Shown here one piece after another: positions 32,188 through 40,823 of a DNA stretch of 64,000 nucleotides; the first letter of the stretch is position 1; each line of letters starts with the position of its first letter. The notes under the pieces are model-generated. The model saw nothing but the letters and a program-made list of their open reading frames with translations, did not search any database and was not told the origin of the DNA. This stretch comes from Clostridium minihomine (GTDB taxonomy: Bacteria; Bacillota; Clostridia; Oscillospirales; Acutalibacteraceae). Location of the stretch: NCBI RefSeq assembly GCF_900240385.1, contig NZ_OEQH01000001.1, forward strand, positions 248,001 to 312,000. Reading direction: 5' to 3'. A program made the translations under genes and the position numbers.

Positions 32188-32805
32188 TTAATAACCCAAT
32201 TCCTTTTCCACCAGAATGACTTTAATTCGATCTTTGATAAATTGCCCTGCTATCAGAACAAAATCATTGCAGATTCGTTGGGGATGCCGGCAGTCCACAC
32301 ACCGATTCAGCCGTGTGCAGGGAGTGTCTTTTTGCAGCCGAACGGCATCTTGCGGTGCGGCTATTTGTCTGGCCCGCCGGATGGCGCTGTCCACATCTTC
32401 TGTAATTTTATTAACGCCTGCAACCACAATGACTTGGCGGGGGCCATAAATCATCGGCGCGACACGGCTTCCGTTGCCGTCGATGTTAAACAGTTTGCCG
32501 TCTGTTGTGATTGCGTTTGTGCCGGTTACGAAGGTATCTGCATCAAAGTTTTGAATGTAAAGTCTGCGCTTTTCTTTGGATGTGAGCCCCGGCAGGTATT
32601 TGTCATGGAACACATAATTTTTGCTGCGCAAAAAATCATATACTCCCATTTCTTCCAGCGTAACGGAATCACCGCAACCCACGGTTTGCCCTTTGGGAAT
32701 CAGATCAGAAAGCAGTAACAGCAGTTCTTGTTTATCTGCAACACAATAGCCTGCCATGTGGTTGCGCTGAAGCTCTTCTATTGTTTTACGAATGAGTTGA
32801 TTCAT
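32188..32805 (-). CDS. LUD-domain (LutC/YkgG-like) protein
   Basis: A 205-residue LUD-domain protein (formerly DUF162/DUF1121). The N-terminal helix pair is followed by VGCGDSVTLEEMGV, TGTNAITTDGKLFNIDGNGSRVAP in shortened form (TGTNAIT, NIDGNGSRV) and VVAGVNKI. LUD proteins include LutB/LutC of lactate oxidation, but stand-alone Clostridia members like this are common and of unknown role. A Cys cluster (CTRLNRC, CRHPQRIC) near residue 165 might bind a cofactor. The ATG at 32805 has GGAAAGGTG upstream. Confidence 0.86.
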   Translation of the reverse strand: MNQLIRKTIEELQRNHMAGYCVADKQELLLLLSDLIPKGQTVGCGDSVTLEEMGVYDFLRSKNYVFHDKYLPGLTSKEKRRLYIQNFDADTFVTGTNAITTDGKLFNIDGNGSRVAPMIYGPRQVIVVAGVNKITEDVDSAIRRARQIAAPQDAVRLQKDTPCTRLNRCVDCRHPQRICNDFVLIAGQFIKDRIKVILVEKELGY

Positions 32806-33098
32806 TTTTTTCACCTTTCCAATTATAGCGGATCTTCCCCTTTGGGACAAGACAAATAAATTCGATTTTAGAAGTATTGTGTAAAAAAATATACGAAAAA
32901 GGAGTCTCGTGTGTTTTCCAACTAAGCGGGCGAATTAAAATGTTTCTTTGTGAGTCAAATGCTTTGGCCGGCAACCGTTTGAGCCGCTTGTCCTATTCAG
33001 CAGAGCTTTTTGATTTATTTCAGAGCTCGCTGCTTTTTAGAATCCGATGGAAAAAACACAGGCAACATGATAAAATAGACAGAAAGGAGGGGGAGAGA

Positions 33099-33569
33099 AT
33101 GAAGCTGCTGATTGATGCAGATGGCTGCCCCGTGGTGGAGCTGGCCGTTCAGGCTGCCCGCAAGCACGAACTGGAGTGCCTGATTTTCTGTGATACTTCT
33201 CATGAAATACAAAAAAGCGGAGCCACTACCATAACGGTGAGTAAAGGTGCCGACAGCGCCGATTTCGCTTTGCTGCAAAGAGTTTGCCCCGGTGATATTG
33301 TGGTCACTCAGGACTATGGCCTGGCGGCTCTGTGTCTTTCCCGGGTGGCGGTGCCCATCAGTCAGGACGGAATGGAATATACACCAGAGAATATAGATGG
33401 ATTGCTGTTGGCCCGCCATACATCTCAACGAATTCGCCGAGGCGGCGGAAGGCTGAGGGGGCCGAAAAAACGTATGCAGGAACAGAATCTGGCTTTTCAG
33501 CAAAAGCTGGAGGAACTCATCCAAAGCGGACGACGAAAAGAAAGGGGTTCCCAGGGAACACAAGGGTAA
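33099..33569 (+). CDS. YaiI/YqxD-family protein (UPF0178)
   Basis: A 156-residue protein with a PIN-like fold: LLIDADGCPVV at the start, then SKGADSADFALL and IVVTQDYGLAALCL, with acidic residues placed as in nuclease active sites. The family has no established function. The ATG at 33099 has AGGAGGGGGAG just upstream; the open frame extends further up without support. It ends 3 bp before sfsA, in what looks like one unit yaiI - sfsA - metallopeptidase. Confidence 0.94.
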   Translation: MKLLIDADGCPVVELAVQAARKHELECLIFCDTSHEIQKSGATTITVSKGADSADFALLQRVCPGDIVVTQDYGLAALCLSRVAVPISQDGMEYTPENIDGLLLARHTSQRIRRGGGRLRGPKKRMQEQNLAFQQKLEELIQSGRRKERGSQGTQG

Positions 33570-33572
33570 CAC

Positions 33573-34253
33573 ATGGTTTATGAGAATATTCGGCCGGCGG
33601 TCTTTTTAAGCCGCCCCAACCGATTTATTGCCCAGATTGAGATCGAAGGGAAACAACAGATTTGTCATGTTAAGAATACGGGGCGCTGCCGGGAACTGTT
33701 GGTTCCGAATGCTCCCATTTTTGTGCAGGAATCTGATAAGCCCGAGCGAAAAACCAAATACGATTTGATTTCTGTCCAAAAGGGAACCCGCCTGATTAAT
33801 ATTGATTCTTCGGCCCCCAGCCGAGTGTTTCAAGAATGGGTTCTAACGAAAAGTCCATTTCCTGAGCTAACGAAAATTCAGCCGGAACAAAAACATGGGG
33901 ATTCCCGTTTTGATTTCTATTTGGAATTTGGGGGAAAGGCCGCTTTTGCAGAAATGAAAGGAGTCACTCTGGAACAAGAAGGAGTGGTTCGTTTTCCGGA
34001 TGCACCCACAGAGCGGGGAGTCAAGCATCTGAATGGGTTAATTCAGTGTTTAAAGGAAGGCTATGGAGCCTATGCGGTATTTGTAATTCAGATGCAGGGG
34101 GTTCGGTATTTGGAACCAAACTGGAATACGCATCGGGAGTTTGGCGATGCAATGCGAAAAGCAGCGGCAGCGGGGGTGCAAATTTTGGCTTTGGACTGCC
34201 GGGTGACGGAAAATAGCATTGTTGCCAACGATTTTGTGGAGGTTCGGTTATGA
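33573..34253 (+). CDS. sfsA: DNA/RNA nuclease SfsA
   Basis: A 226-residue SfsA with its N-terminal OB-like part (FLSRPNRFIAQIEIEG, CHVKNTGRCRELL) and C-terminal PD-(D/E)xK-type domain (GDSRFDFYLE, AFAEMKGVTLE, DAPTERGVKHL). E. coli SfsA was described through sugar fermentation but has been reported as a nucleic-acid-binding nuclease. It follows the YaiI gene by 3 bp and overlaps the metallopeptidase gene by 4 bp, so the three are co-translated. Confidence 0.94.
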   Translation: MVYENIRPAVFLSRPNRFIAQIEIEGKQQICHVKNTGRCRELLVPNAPIFVQESDKPERKTKYDLISVQKGTRLINIDSSAPSRVFQEWVLTKSPFPELTKIQPEQKHGDSRFDFYLEFGGKAAFAEMKGVTLEQEGVVRFPDAPTERGVKHLNGLIQCLKEGYGAYAVFVIQMQGVRYLEPNWNTHREFGDAMRKAAAAGVQILALDCRVTENSIVANDFVEVRL

Positions 34254-34765
34254 TTCCGTATACCCTGATTCGTTCCAAACGAAAGACCTTGGCTTTGGAA
34301 ATTACCAAAGAATCCATTTTAGTGGTGCGTGCTCCCCAACGATTGCCGCAGGCAGAAATTGATCGCTTTGTTAAGCAAAAGGAAGAGTGGATTCTTTGTG
34401 GCTTGGAAAAACAGCGTCAAAGACTGGAAAATCACCCGAAACCGGATTTAGAACAGCAGAAAATGCTTCTACAGCAGGCACAGGAGCAGTTACCGGAACG
34501 GGTGGCATATTACGCAAAACAGATGGGGCTTTCTCCAACAGGCATCACCATTACAGGTGCGGCTACCCGTTTTGGCAGCTGCAGCGCCAAAAATCGCCTG
34601 TGTTTTTCTTGGCGGCTGATGCAGTATCCGCAAGAAGCAGTGGATTATGTGGTGGTGCATGAGTTGGCGCATATTGTTCATAAAAACCACGGAAAAGAGT
34701 TTTATGCGTTGGTGGAATCGGTGCTGCCTGATTATAAAGAACGCTGGCAGATGTTAAAAGAATAG
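34250..34765 (+). CDS. YgjP-type zinc metallopeptidase (DUF45)
   Basis: A 171-residue protein with RSKRKTLALEI near the start, the ATRFGSC...LCFSWRLM block, and the zinc motif HELAHIVHKNHGKEF (HExxH plus a downstream His and Glu), followed by DYKERWQML. These mark the YgjP/DUF45 group of cytoplasmic WSS1/SprT-like metalloproteins. The substrate is unknown. It is the last gene of the yaiI - sfsA unit, overlapping sfsA by 4 bp, and ends with TAG. Confidence 0.92.
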   Translation: MIPYTLIRSKRKTLALEITKESILVVRAPQRLPQAEIDRFVKQKEEWILCGLEKQRQRLENHPKPDLEQQKMLLQQAQEQLPERVAYYAKQMGLSPTGITITGAATRFGSCSAKNRLCFSWRLMQYPQEAVDYVVVHELAHIVHKNHGKEFYALVESVLPDYKERWQMLKE

Positions 34766-34884
34766 CGGGAATGTCATAGGATTGATCTTTTTTGGTATAA
34801 AAATGGTTTTTTTGCACGATTTTTTTCCAGAATCCATTGACATAGCTTGTTTCTTATGGTATCATAACATCCGCACCTGTTTAT

Positions 34885-34973
34885 GGAGGGGTGTCCGAGT
34901 GGTTTAAGGAGCTAGTCTTGAAAACTAGTGATCCCGCAAGGGACCAAGAGTTCGAATCTCTTCCCCTCCGCCA
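34885..34973 (+). tRNA. tRNA-Ser (anticodon UGA)
   Basis: Acceptor arms GGAGGGG (34885-34891) and CCCCTCC (34963-34969) pair, with G discriminator and encoded CCA. The anticodon loop CTTGAAA gives TGA, the long variable arm has a GATCCCGCAAGGGACC-type stem, and the T arm is GAGTTCGAATCTC. All are class II tRNA-Ser features. Confidence 0.97.
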
Positions 34974-35010
34974 TTCGTAAAACATGCTTTGTCAGTTGAT
35001 ATATATGTTT

Positions 35011-35100
35011 GGAGAAATACCCAAGTGGTGAAGGGGCTCCCCTGCTAAGGGAGTAGGTCGGGTAACCGGCGCGAGGGTTCAAATCCCTCTTTCTCCGCCA
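35011..35100 (+). tRNA. tRNA-Ser (anticodon GCU)
   Basis: Acceptor arms GGAGAAA (35011-35017) and TTTCTCC (35090-35096) pair, with encoded CCA. Anticodon loop CTGCTAA gives GCT between CTCCC and GGGAG stems. A long variable arm (GTCGGGTAACCGGC) and T arm AGGGTTCAAATCCCT are present. It lies 37 bases after the first tRNA-Ser and is followed at once by a terminator, so both probably share a transcript. Confidence 0.97.
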
Positions 35101-35139
35101 AAATCCGCATGAACTTTAAGTTTGTGCGGATTTTTCTTT
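35101..35139 (+). terminator. Terminator of the tRNA-Ser pair
   Basis: AAATCCGCA (35101-35109) pairs with TGCGGATTT (35125-35133), followed by T-rich sequence. It begins directly at the end of the second tRNA. Confidence 0.87.
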
Positions 35140-35565
35140 TTGCCTTTTTGTGGCATCTAATGGTGGAAAATTAAATAAAATGGTTTACTATTACACCTTA
35201 CATTACACCCTATGGTTTGTTTACTGCCACAGGTGTGAATTGGAAGAAAAGAAATCTTTACGCGGGTAATTAAGAAGGAAAATTCGGTTTTATTTTACAG
35301 GTGGAATGAGGCTGATGTTTTAGAAAGCATTAAATTTAAGAAAAATATCCAAAATATCACAAAATATTTTATGTATTTTTCTTATTTTACAACATTTTCT
35401 ACTATGCTGTGATAAAATGAAATTGTAAAATAACACCAATACCACATATTACATTTCAAGAATCTCGCGTATTGCGAGTAAATTTTTTTATGAAAGTTTC
35501 TGATGCAGCTGGATTCTTGCTGTTGACGTGTGTTGATATTGGGAATGTTAACAGGAGGGATTGTA
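35140..35565. other. Intergenic region after the tRNA genes
   Basis: AT-rich, especially 35330-35440, without a supported gene. tRNA-Ser 3' ends are common integration sites, but I find no integrase and no repeated copy of the tRNA end here. Confidence 0.45.
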
Positions 35566-36171
35566 TTGAATAAATTTGTTATGGCTTTACTGGTAATAAC
35601 GCTTGTTTCATTTACATCCTGCAATTCACAGGAGACTGTAAAAACGATTGAAAATAGCGCCGAACCAGTCAGTTCAAACAGTGGCTTGCAAATTGATCCG
35701 GATCAGTTGGAAAATCTGGAACAAAATCAAAAAATAGCTGATGCAACCGTTCCGGAATTATTAGCGTTTATCGATCAAGAAGCACTGTCACCTAGTGGGA
35801 AGGCCTTAGCGGATCTGGTTCCTGAGGTGAAAGAAGAAACCATTACTGATACCAAAACGTTAAGAAGTCAGTATGATTTGGAGAAAGGTATTTTATTATC
35901 TATTTATACCGACCAAGAAAGTGATAAAATTGCAGCGTTTCAATATTCTGTTTCCAAACTGGATGCGACAAAAAGCGGAATAGAATATTATTCTAAATGC
36001 GCAGACGCAACAATTCGTATGTTTAATGTAGGTTCGTCCGAAAAAATTGAGCAAATATTAGGGATGAGCAATATACAAGAACCGAGTACATTTACCGTTA
36101 AAATGGGTGGGTACCAATATGAATATGCTGTTACAAACGATACTGTTTTGTTTACGGTAAAAGTCCTATAA
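35566..36171 (+). CDS. Putative lipoprotein of unknown function
   Basis: A 201-residue protein with a lipoprotein signal: a short hydrophobic helix ending LVSFTSC, Cys about residue 18. The mature part is acidic and mostly hydrophilic (LENLEQNQKIADATVPELLAF region, shortened: PELLAFIDQEALS), without recognised domain. The start is a TTG at 35566 with AGGAGGG 6 bases upstream; a longer frame exists but has no such site. A terminator follows directly. Confidence 0.66.
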   Translation: MNKFVMALLVITLVSFTSCNSQETVKTIENSAEPVSSNSGLQIDPDQLENLEQNQKIADATVPELLAFIDQEALSPSGKALADLVPEVKEETITDTKTLRSQYDLEKGILLSIYTDQESDKIAAFQYSVSKLDATKSGIEYYSKCADATIRMFNVGSSEKIEQILGMSNIQEPSTFTVKMGGYQYEYAVTNDTVLFTVKVL

Positions 36172-36184
36172 AAGTTCGTATGGC

Positions 36185-36214
36185 AAAGCGCCCGCAGCAA
36201 GCAGGCGCTTTTTT
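36185..36214 (+). terminator. Rho-independent terminator
   Basis: AAAGCGCC (36185-36192) pairs with GGCGCTTT (36204-36211), then a T run. It ends the lipoprotein transcript. Confidence 0.88.
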
Positions 36215-36318
36215 ATGCCCAAACTCCAAATGTTATAAATTTTGAATTTCGATTCTAACCATAATTTTTGCTTCCTATGCATATTGTTTATAGAAACTAC
36301 TGCCTAGGGGGATTACAT

Positions 36319-36855
36319 ATGAAAGATACTTCCAGTTTATTAAAGAAGCTGACGATCGACTTACCGTATCCGCCTGTAACGTTAACGAAAAATGATTGCA
36401 AGTATGCTGCTACGATTTCAGACGCCTATGCCGGAAAAGGTTCCGAAACAACCGCCTTCAATCAATATAAGGTTCATCGATTTTATTTGAAAAAGCTTCC
36501 TGAAATTTATGAAGCGTATCAGATTCTCGCCTCAGCAGAAATGATTCACCAAGAACTATTAGGTGACATTGTGATAAGGCTGGGCGTAGCCCCCAAACTT
36601 TCTTCCCGAATCACAAACTGTTATTGGAACGGCGGATTTATTCATTACAGAAGTCAGCTGCTCCCCATATTTGAATCTGACGCGCAAGAAGAAAGAAACG
36701 CCATTGCACATTATAAGCTGTTAATCCAAACCATTCCCAATCAAAGCATGCAGGAACTTTTTAAACGAATTATTATGGATGAAGAGCGGCATCTGGCGTA
36801 TCTGGAATCATTGATTGAAGAATTCAGGCAATCCAATTGCAATACTCCTTTGTAA
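36319..36855 (+). CDS. Ferritin-like (four-helix) protein
   Basis: A 178-residue protein that looks like a ferritin-like bundle. AEMIHQELLGDI provides an E-x-x-H/E-type pair, EERNAIAHYKLLI a further Glu, and DEERHLAYLESL an ExxH pair, which together could form a di-iron site as in rubrerythrin or bacterioferritin relatives. There is no rubredoxin domain. The function is unknown; relatives occur in spore-coat and oxidative-stress contexts. The ATG at 36319 has TAGGGGG 7 bases upstream. Monocistronic. Confidence 0.76.
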   Translation: MKDTSSLLKKLTIDLPYPPVTLTKNDCKYAATISDAYAGKGSETTAFNQYKVHRFYLKKLPEIYEAYQILASAEMIHQELLGDIVIRLGVAPKLSSRITNCYWNGGFIHYRSQLLPIFESDAQEERNAIAHYKLLIQTIPNQSMQELFKRIIMDEERHLAYLESLIEEFRQSNCNTPL

Positions 36856-36895
36856 TTTCGGGATTCAGTTTTGTACAAGGTACCCGACAAAAGTG

Positions 36896-36924
36896 AAGCA
36901 CTGACCTAATGCCAGTGCTTTTTC
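36896..36924 (+). terminator. Rho-independent terminator
   Basis: AAGCACTG (36896-36903) pairs with CAGTGCTT (36913-36920), followed by Ts. It ends the ferritin-like transcript. Confidence 0.87.
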
Positions 36925-37040
36925 TTGTGCAGTCTCTTTTTATTATTGGCATTTTTAGAATCTGCTGATAAATTTAACGGACATGTTAAGGACAACCGCA
37001 TATTATAAAATGAACTCCAAAAAAAAGGGGGGAATTTAAT

Positions 37041-37241
37041 ATGGGAAGAACATCAGCAGATTTTTGGAACGAACAGTTTTCTAATAATGTTGAAGCCAGC
37101 GGTAACCGCGGATCTGGCTGTGACCGTGAAAGTTCAAAAGCATTAAAAAAGATTATTGCTCAGCTTGACGATCTGAACAATTCAGATTTGCGTTTGCTGG
37201 ATAGCTTAATTGACAGATTATTATGTGAGCGCAGATGCTAA
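37041..37241 (+). CDS. 66-residue protein of unknown function
   Basis: A small soluble protein with a strong ribosome site (GGGGGGAA) 6 bases before the ATG and its own terminator. The N-terminal half is polar (RTSADFWNEQF), and the C-terminal half is a predicted helix with heptad-like Leu (KKIIAQLDDLNNSDLRLLDS, LIDRLL). It holds two Cys. No family recognised. It may be a small dimerising regulator. Confidence 0.58.
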   Translation: MGRTSADFWNEQFSNNVEASGNRGSGCDRESSKALKKIIAQLDDLNNSDLRLLDSLIDRLLCERRC

Positions 37242-37260
37242 TTTGAACAAGCAACTAAAA

Positions 37261-37299
37261 AATCAGCGCTTATCCAACCGGATAAGTACTGATTTTTTT
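37261..37299 (+). terminator. Strong terminator
   Basis: AATCAG...CTTATCC (37261-37275) pairs with GGATAAG...CTGATT (37280-37294) around AACC, with a short internal mismatch, followed by Ts. It ends the 66-residue protein's transcript. Confidence 0.88.
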
Positions 37300-37481
37300 A
37301 GTGCGATATCGAAATGAAACGGAGCCTCAATATACGATAGGGGATATTTTTAAAATGAAACTCTATCATACAGGCAACGGATATATCCACATAGTCTTTT
37401 TTTGTTTCGAATGTGAGTGAATAATTGTTATGATAGGGCTGCATAACAGACATGCGCTACATGAAATCTATATTGCAGACA

Positions 37482-37513
37482 TTGCCCTTTAAACGAATCT
37501 GTTTAAAGGGCAA
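37482..37513. repeat. Perfect 13-bp inverted repeat without T tract
   Basis: TTGCCCTTTAAAC (37482-37494) is exactly complementary to GTTTAAAGGGCAA (37501-37513) around GAATCT. It lies about 80 bases beyond the end of the MATE gene but lacks the T run of a terminator on either side. Otherwise the gap 37300-37590 holds nothing I recognise. Confidence 0.6.
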
Positions 37514-37590
37514 AACAGCTTTAACATCAACAATTTTTCTGTATTGTTTTAAGGGGCAGGTATGCTTTAGCTGGCCTGCGTTTGTCTTTC

Positions 37591-38919
37591 TTAATCGGCT
37601 TTCTGTGACATGATTTTTTTATACATATAAAATCCTAAAAGGTCTGAAAGGAACCAGCCGATGACAATTGCCCAGCAAACGCCGGAAAACCCCCGGATAG
37701 GCGCGAAAGAATAGGCAAACAGTACCCTTAGCCCTTGTGACACTATGGTCATGACAAGAGAAATTCGGATGGCGCCAAGGCCTCTGAAAAATCCGTAAAA
37801 CATAACGATGAATCCCAGTAATACATAAAATACCGAAACAATTCTCAGGTAGCCGACACCCACAGCGATTACCTCGACCGCATCTTTGCTTACGAAAAGG
37901 GTGATTAGACTGGGGGCAAAAATAAATGCAATGGCACTGATGACTGCCGATAGAATTAGAATCAGTTTTGTTGTGGTGCGAAATCCTTCGCGGATCCTTT
38001 TGCTTTCGCCCGCACCTTGATTCTGAGCCGTATAAGTGGAAAATGCGTTTCCTAAGTCCTGCAAGGGGCAATTGGCAAGACTGTCAATTTTGGAGCATGC
38101 GGCAAATGCGGCCATTACGGTGGCGCCGAATGTATTCACAAGCCCTTGAATCAGCATCATTCCAAAGCTGGAAACAGACTGCTGAAGCGCTGTTAAAAGA
38201 GAATAACCGGCAACTTTTTTGAATGCGGAAGCGCGAAACACAAAGTCCTTTCGCTCAAATTGTAAAAACTTCATTCGTTTTATGGTATAGATTCCGCAGC
38301 AAACCGCAGCCACACCTTGCGAGATAAAGGTTGCAATTGCCACGCCTAACACTTCCATATGGAACACTAACACAAAGAGCAGATCCAAAATAATATTTAA
38401 TACGCAAGAGCCGATTAAGAAATACAGCGGCGACTTGGAATCCCCAAAGGATCGCAGCAGGAAGGCAAAAGCGTTGTACATGCCAATAAAGAGTAAGCCT
38501 GCAAAACTAAACGTTAAAAACTGTGTGGCATATACGGCTGTTTCTTTTGGCATCTGGTAGAAAATGATAATCTGCGGCAAAAACACCAAGGTCACAATGG
38601 TAATGAGAACACTGACGCTAAATAGAAAAATCAGTGCGGTAGAAATGGTTTGCTTTAGTTCGTCGTACCGTTTGGCACCATAAAGCTGAGAAAAGATGGC
38701 AGAGGCACCCATGGCCAGGCCAATCATAATCGAGGTGATAAATACCGTGACGGCGCTGGAAGAGCCAACTGCCGCGAATGCATCCATTCCAACAAATTTT
38801 CCCACAACAACCGCGTCAATAATGCTATAGAGCTGTTGAAACAAATCTCCGATAAATAACGGAATAAAAAACTTTAGGATCACCCGTGAGGGGTTTCCTT
38901 GTGTCATATCAAGTTCCAT
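37591..38919 (-). CDS. MATE-family efflux transporter
   Basis: A 442-residue polytopic protein with about twelve membrane segments and typical MATE features: GNPSRVILKFFIPLFIGDLFQQLYS at the start (shortened: GNPSRVILKF), DAFAAVGSS, FSTYTAQNQGAG, and the two-lobe symmetry. MATE exporters expel drugs, toxins or metabolites using Na+ or H+. The ATG at 38919 has AGAAGGAG 8 bases upstream, located inside the preceding ATPase gene, which it overlaps by 11 bp. It is thus the last gene of the siderophore importer operon and may export the cognate siderophore or a related compound. Confidence 0.94.
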   Translation of the reverse strand: MELDMTQGNPSRVILKFFIPLFIGDLFQQLYSIIDAVVVGKFVGMDAFAAVGSSSAVTVFITSIMIGLAMGASAIFSQLYGAKRYDELKQTISTALIFLFSVSVLITIVTLVFLPQIIIFYQMPKETAVYATQFLTFSFAGLLFIGMYNAFAFLLRSFGDSKSPLYFLIGSCVLNIILDLLFVLVFHMEVLGVAIATFISQGVAAVCCGIYTIKRMKFLQFERKDFVFRASAFKKVAGYSLLTALQQSVSSFGMMLIQGLVNTFGATVMAAFAACSKIDSLANCPLQDLGNAFSTYTAQNQGAGESKRIREGFRTTTKLILILSAVISAIAFIFAPSLITLFVSKDAVEVIAVGVGYLRIVSVFYVLLGFIVMFYGFFRGLGAIRISLVMTIVSQGLRVLFAYSFAPIRGFSGVCWAIVIGWFLSDLLGFYMYKKIMSQKAD

Positions 38920-39718
38920 ATTTTTTATCTCCTTCTGATTCAAAAGGCAGATATGCGATGGCTAAATCGCCTGTGACTGGATTACTGTAAACTTCACAAT
39001 CTATTTCATACACCTGCCGGATGAGTTCTTTGGTCAATACTTCTTTTGGCGTTCCCGAAGCGAAAATTCTGCCATTTTTCATAACATAAAGAACATCGCA
39101 GTACAGTGAAGCCATGGGAAGATCGTGCAAGGCTGCAAGAACCCCGATGTTTAAAGATTTCACAACAGATAAAATCTGCAATTGATACTTCATGTCCAAA
39201 TGGTTTGTGGGTTCATCCAAAATAAGGAACTTCGGTTCTTGTGCAATTGCCCGTGCCAGTATGACTCGTTGTTTTTCTCCGCCGGACAAGGTCAGATAGC
39301 TTCTGTTTGCATATTCGGTCAGGTTTACCCGTTCCAAAGCTTCTGCCACAATTTTGTAATCCTCAACATAATCTGATTCCATGCGGCGTTTGTGGGGCGC
39401 CCTGCCCATCATCACCATTTCATGAACGGTAAAATCAAAGCTTAAATCATTGAATTGCCCCACCACCCCCAAATCTTTTGCAATCATTCGGGCAGATGAT
39501 TTCAGCACATCTTTCTGGCCTAAAAAAACAGTGCCTTTCTGCGGATGAATTACTTTATAGATGCTTTTCAGCAAAGTGGACTTTCCGCAACCGTTTGGCC
39601 CGATAATTCCAACAAACTGTTTTTCTTTCACCTGAAGACTGATGTCCTTTACGATATCGGTGCCGGTGAGGGATACCGATAGGTGTTCTGCTGTTAAGTT
39701 CAACTTATTTTCCTCCAA
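38909..39718 (-). CDS. Iron-siderophore ABC transporter ATPase (FecE type)
   Basis: A 269-residue ATPase with Walker A GPNGCGKSTLL, Q-loop VVGQFNDLSFDF, signature LSGGEKQRVILARAIAQ, Walker B LILDEPTNHLD and the switch His in ALHDLPMA. These are typical of FecE/FhuC-type siderophore or cobalamin importers. It overlaps the permease gene by 14 bp and the MATE gene by 11 bp. It powers uptake through the 39705-40820 permease. Confidence 0.95.
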   Translation of the reverse strand: MEENKLNLTAEHLSVSLTGTDIVKDISLQVKEKQFVGIIGPNGCGKSTLLKSIYKVIHPQKGTVFLGQKDVLKSSARMIAKDLGVVGQFNDLSFDFTVHEMVMMGRAPHKRRMESDYVEDYKIVAEALERVNLTEYANRSYLTLSGGEKQRVILARAIAQEPKFLILDEPTNHLDMKYQLQILSVVKSLNIGVLAALHDLPMASLYCDVLYVMKNGRIFASGTPKEVLTKELIRQVYEIDCEVYSNPVTGDLAIAYLPFESEGDKKYGT

Positions 39719-40820
39719 ACCCGTAGCTTTTGCGAATCAACATGTACATAAATACAGGCGCGCCGAGCAGGGAGGTGACGGTGCCGATGGGCAGTTCTCC
39801 GTTCGGGACAATCGTTCGGGCAAACACATCTGTCCATATCATGAACAGGGAACCGAACAAAGCCGCCGCGGGAATGAGCCTTTTATGATCCGATCCCACA
39901 ACACTTCGTACAATATGAGGAATAATGAGCCCTACAAACCCAATGATTCCACAGGTAGAAACCAAAACGCCTGTCACCACAGAGGAAATCACCATGTATA
40001 ACCGCCGGTGGAAATTCAAATCTACGCCCAGGGTAATGGCCGTTTCTTCCCCCATGAGCATGATGTTCATCACCCGGAACTGAAACAGAAAAAATACATA
40101 TGCTGCAATGACCGTAACTGACACAAGGGGCAATGTGCCCCATTCTGCCGAAGCCAGGCTTCCCATGGTCCAGAAGGACACTGAGCGGATTCCGTCTGAA
40201 TTTTTTGCGAAGTAAATAATAAAATTAGAAAAGGCATTGCAAAGGGCATTGATTACCGTTCCGGCTAACACCAGCTTGACCGAAGATGTTTTTCCACCCA
40301 TGCTGGCCAGCCCTAACACCAAAGCCGCTGCACCCAGCGCGCCGATAAATGCCCAAGAAGCCACGCCGAATTCCCCCAGCAGACCACCTACGCCAAAACC
40401 CAGCATAATGGAAAAGGTTGCCCCCAAAGCGGCACCGGACGAAATTCCCAAAATATAAGGGTCTGCCAAAGGATTTTGAACCGAGGCCTGCATCACTGCT
40501 CCGCAAAGTGCCAGTCCGGCCCCCATCACCATTGCCAGCAATACCCTGGGGAATCGGATTTGCCAGATAATATCGGTAAACATTCCCTCTGACAGTTCCC
40601 CGGGGAATCCAATTTGTCCTCCGGTTAGCTGGTGAATCAATATTTGCAGGGACTGCTGAAACGGAATCGAAACTTGTCCGATGGATACGGAAAGCACAAT
40701 CGACACAAAAACAGCGGCCAGTAACAGAATACAAATCACAGAAAAGACAGACTGCTTTTGCAGGATGCTGTCACAGCGGTTTGGGACAGGTTGATTTTTT
40801 CTTTGTTGCGATGAATTCAT
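39705..40820 (-). CDS. FecCD-family ABC transporter permease
   Basis: A 371-residue permease with about nine to ten membrane segments and FecCD/BtuC marks: RFPRVLLAMVMGAGLALCGAVMQ (shortened: RFPRVLLAMVMGAGLALCG), NPLADPYILGISSGAALGA and the C-terminal GIIGFVGLIIPHIVRSVVG and ELPIGTVTSLLGAPVFMYML (shortened: PIGTVTSLLGAPVF). A single permease gene implies a homodimer. It lies 3 bp after the binding-protein gene and overlaps the ATPase gene, in one operon. Confidence 0.95.
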   Translation of the reverse strand: MNSSQQRKNQPVPNRCDSILQKQSVFSVICILLLAAVFVSIVLSVSIGQVSIPFQQSLQILIHQLTGGQIGFPGELSEGMFTDIIWQIRFPRVLLAMVMGAGLALCGAVMQASVQNPLADPYILGISSGAALGATFSIMLGFGVGGLLGEFGVASWAFIGALGAAALVLGLASMGGKTSSVKLVLAGTVINALCNAFSNFIIYFAKNSDGIRSVSFWTMGSLASAEWGTLPLVSVTVIAAYVFFLFQFRVMNIMLMGEETAITLGVDLNFHRRLYMVISSVVTGVLVSTCGIIGFVGLIIPHIVRSVVGSDHKRLIPAAALFGSLFMIWTDVFARTIVPNGELPIGTVTSLLGAPVFMYMLIRKSYGFGGK

Positions 40821-40823
40821 GCC

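Noticed and set aside
32026-32718. 230-codon plus-strand frame opposite the LUD-domain gene
   Set aside because: Shadow of the minus-strand gene, which has a recognised domain and a good ribosome site.
35140-35565. Phage or integrative-element attachment core after the tRNA-Ser pair
   Set aside because: No integrase gene and no second copy of the tRNA 3' end within the window.
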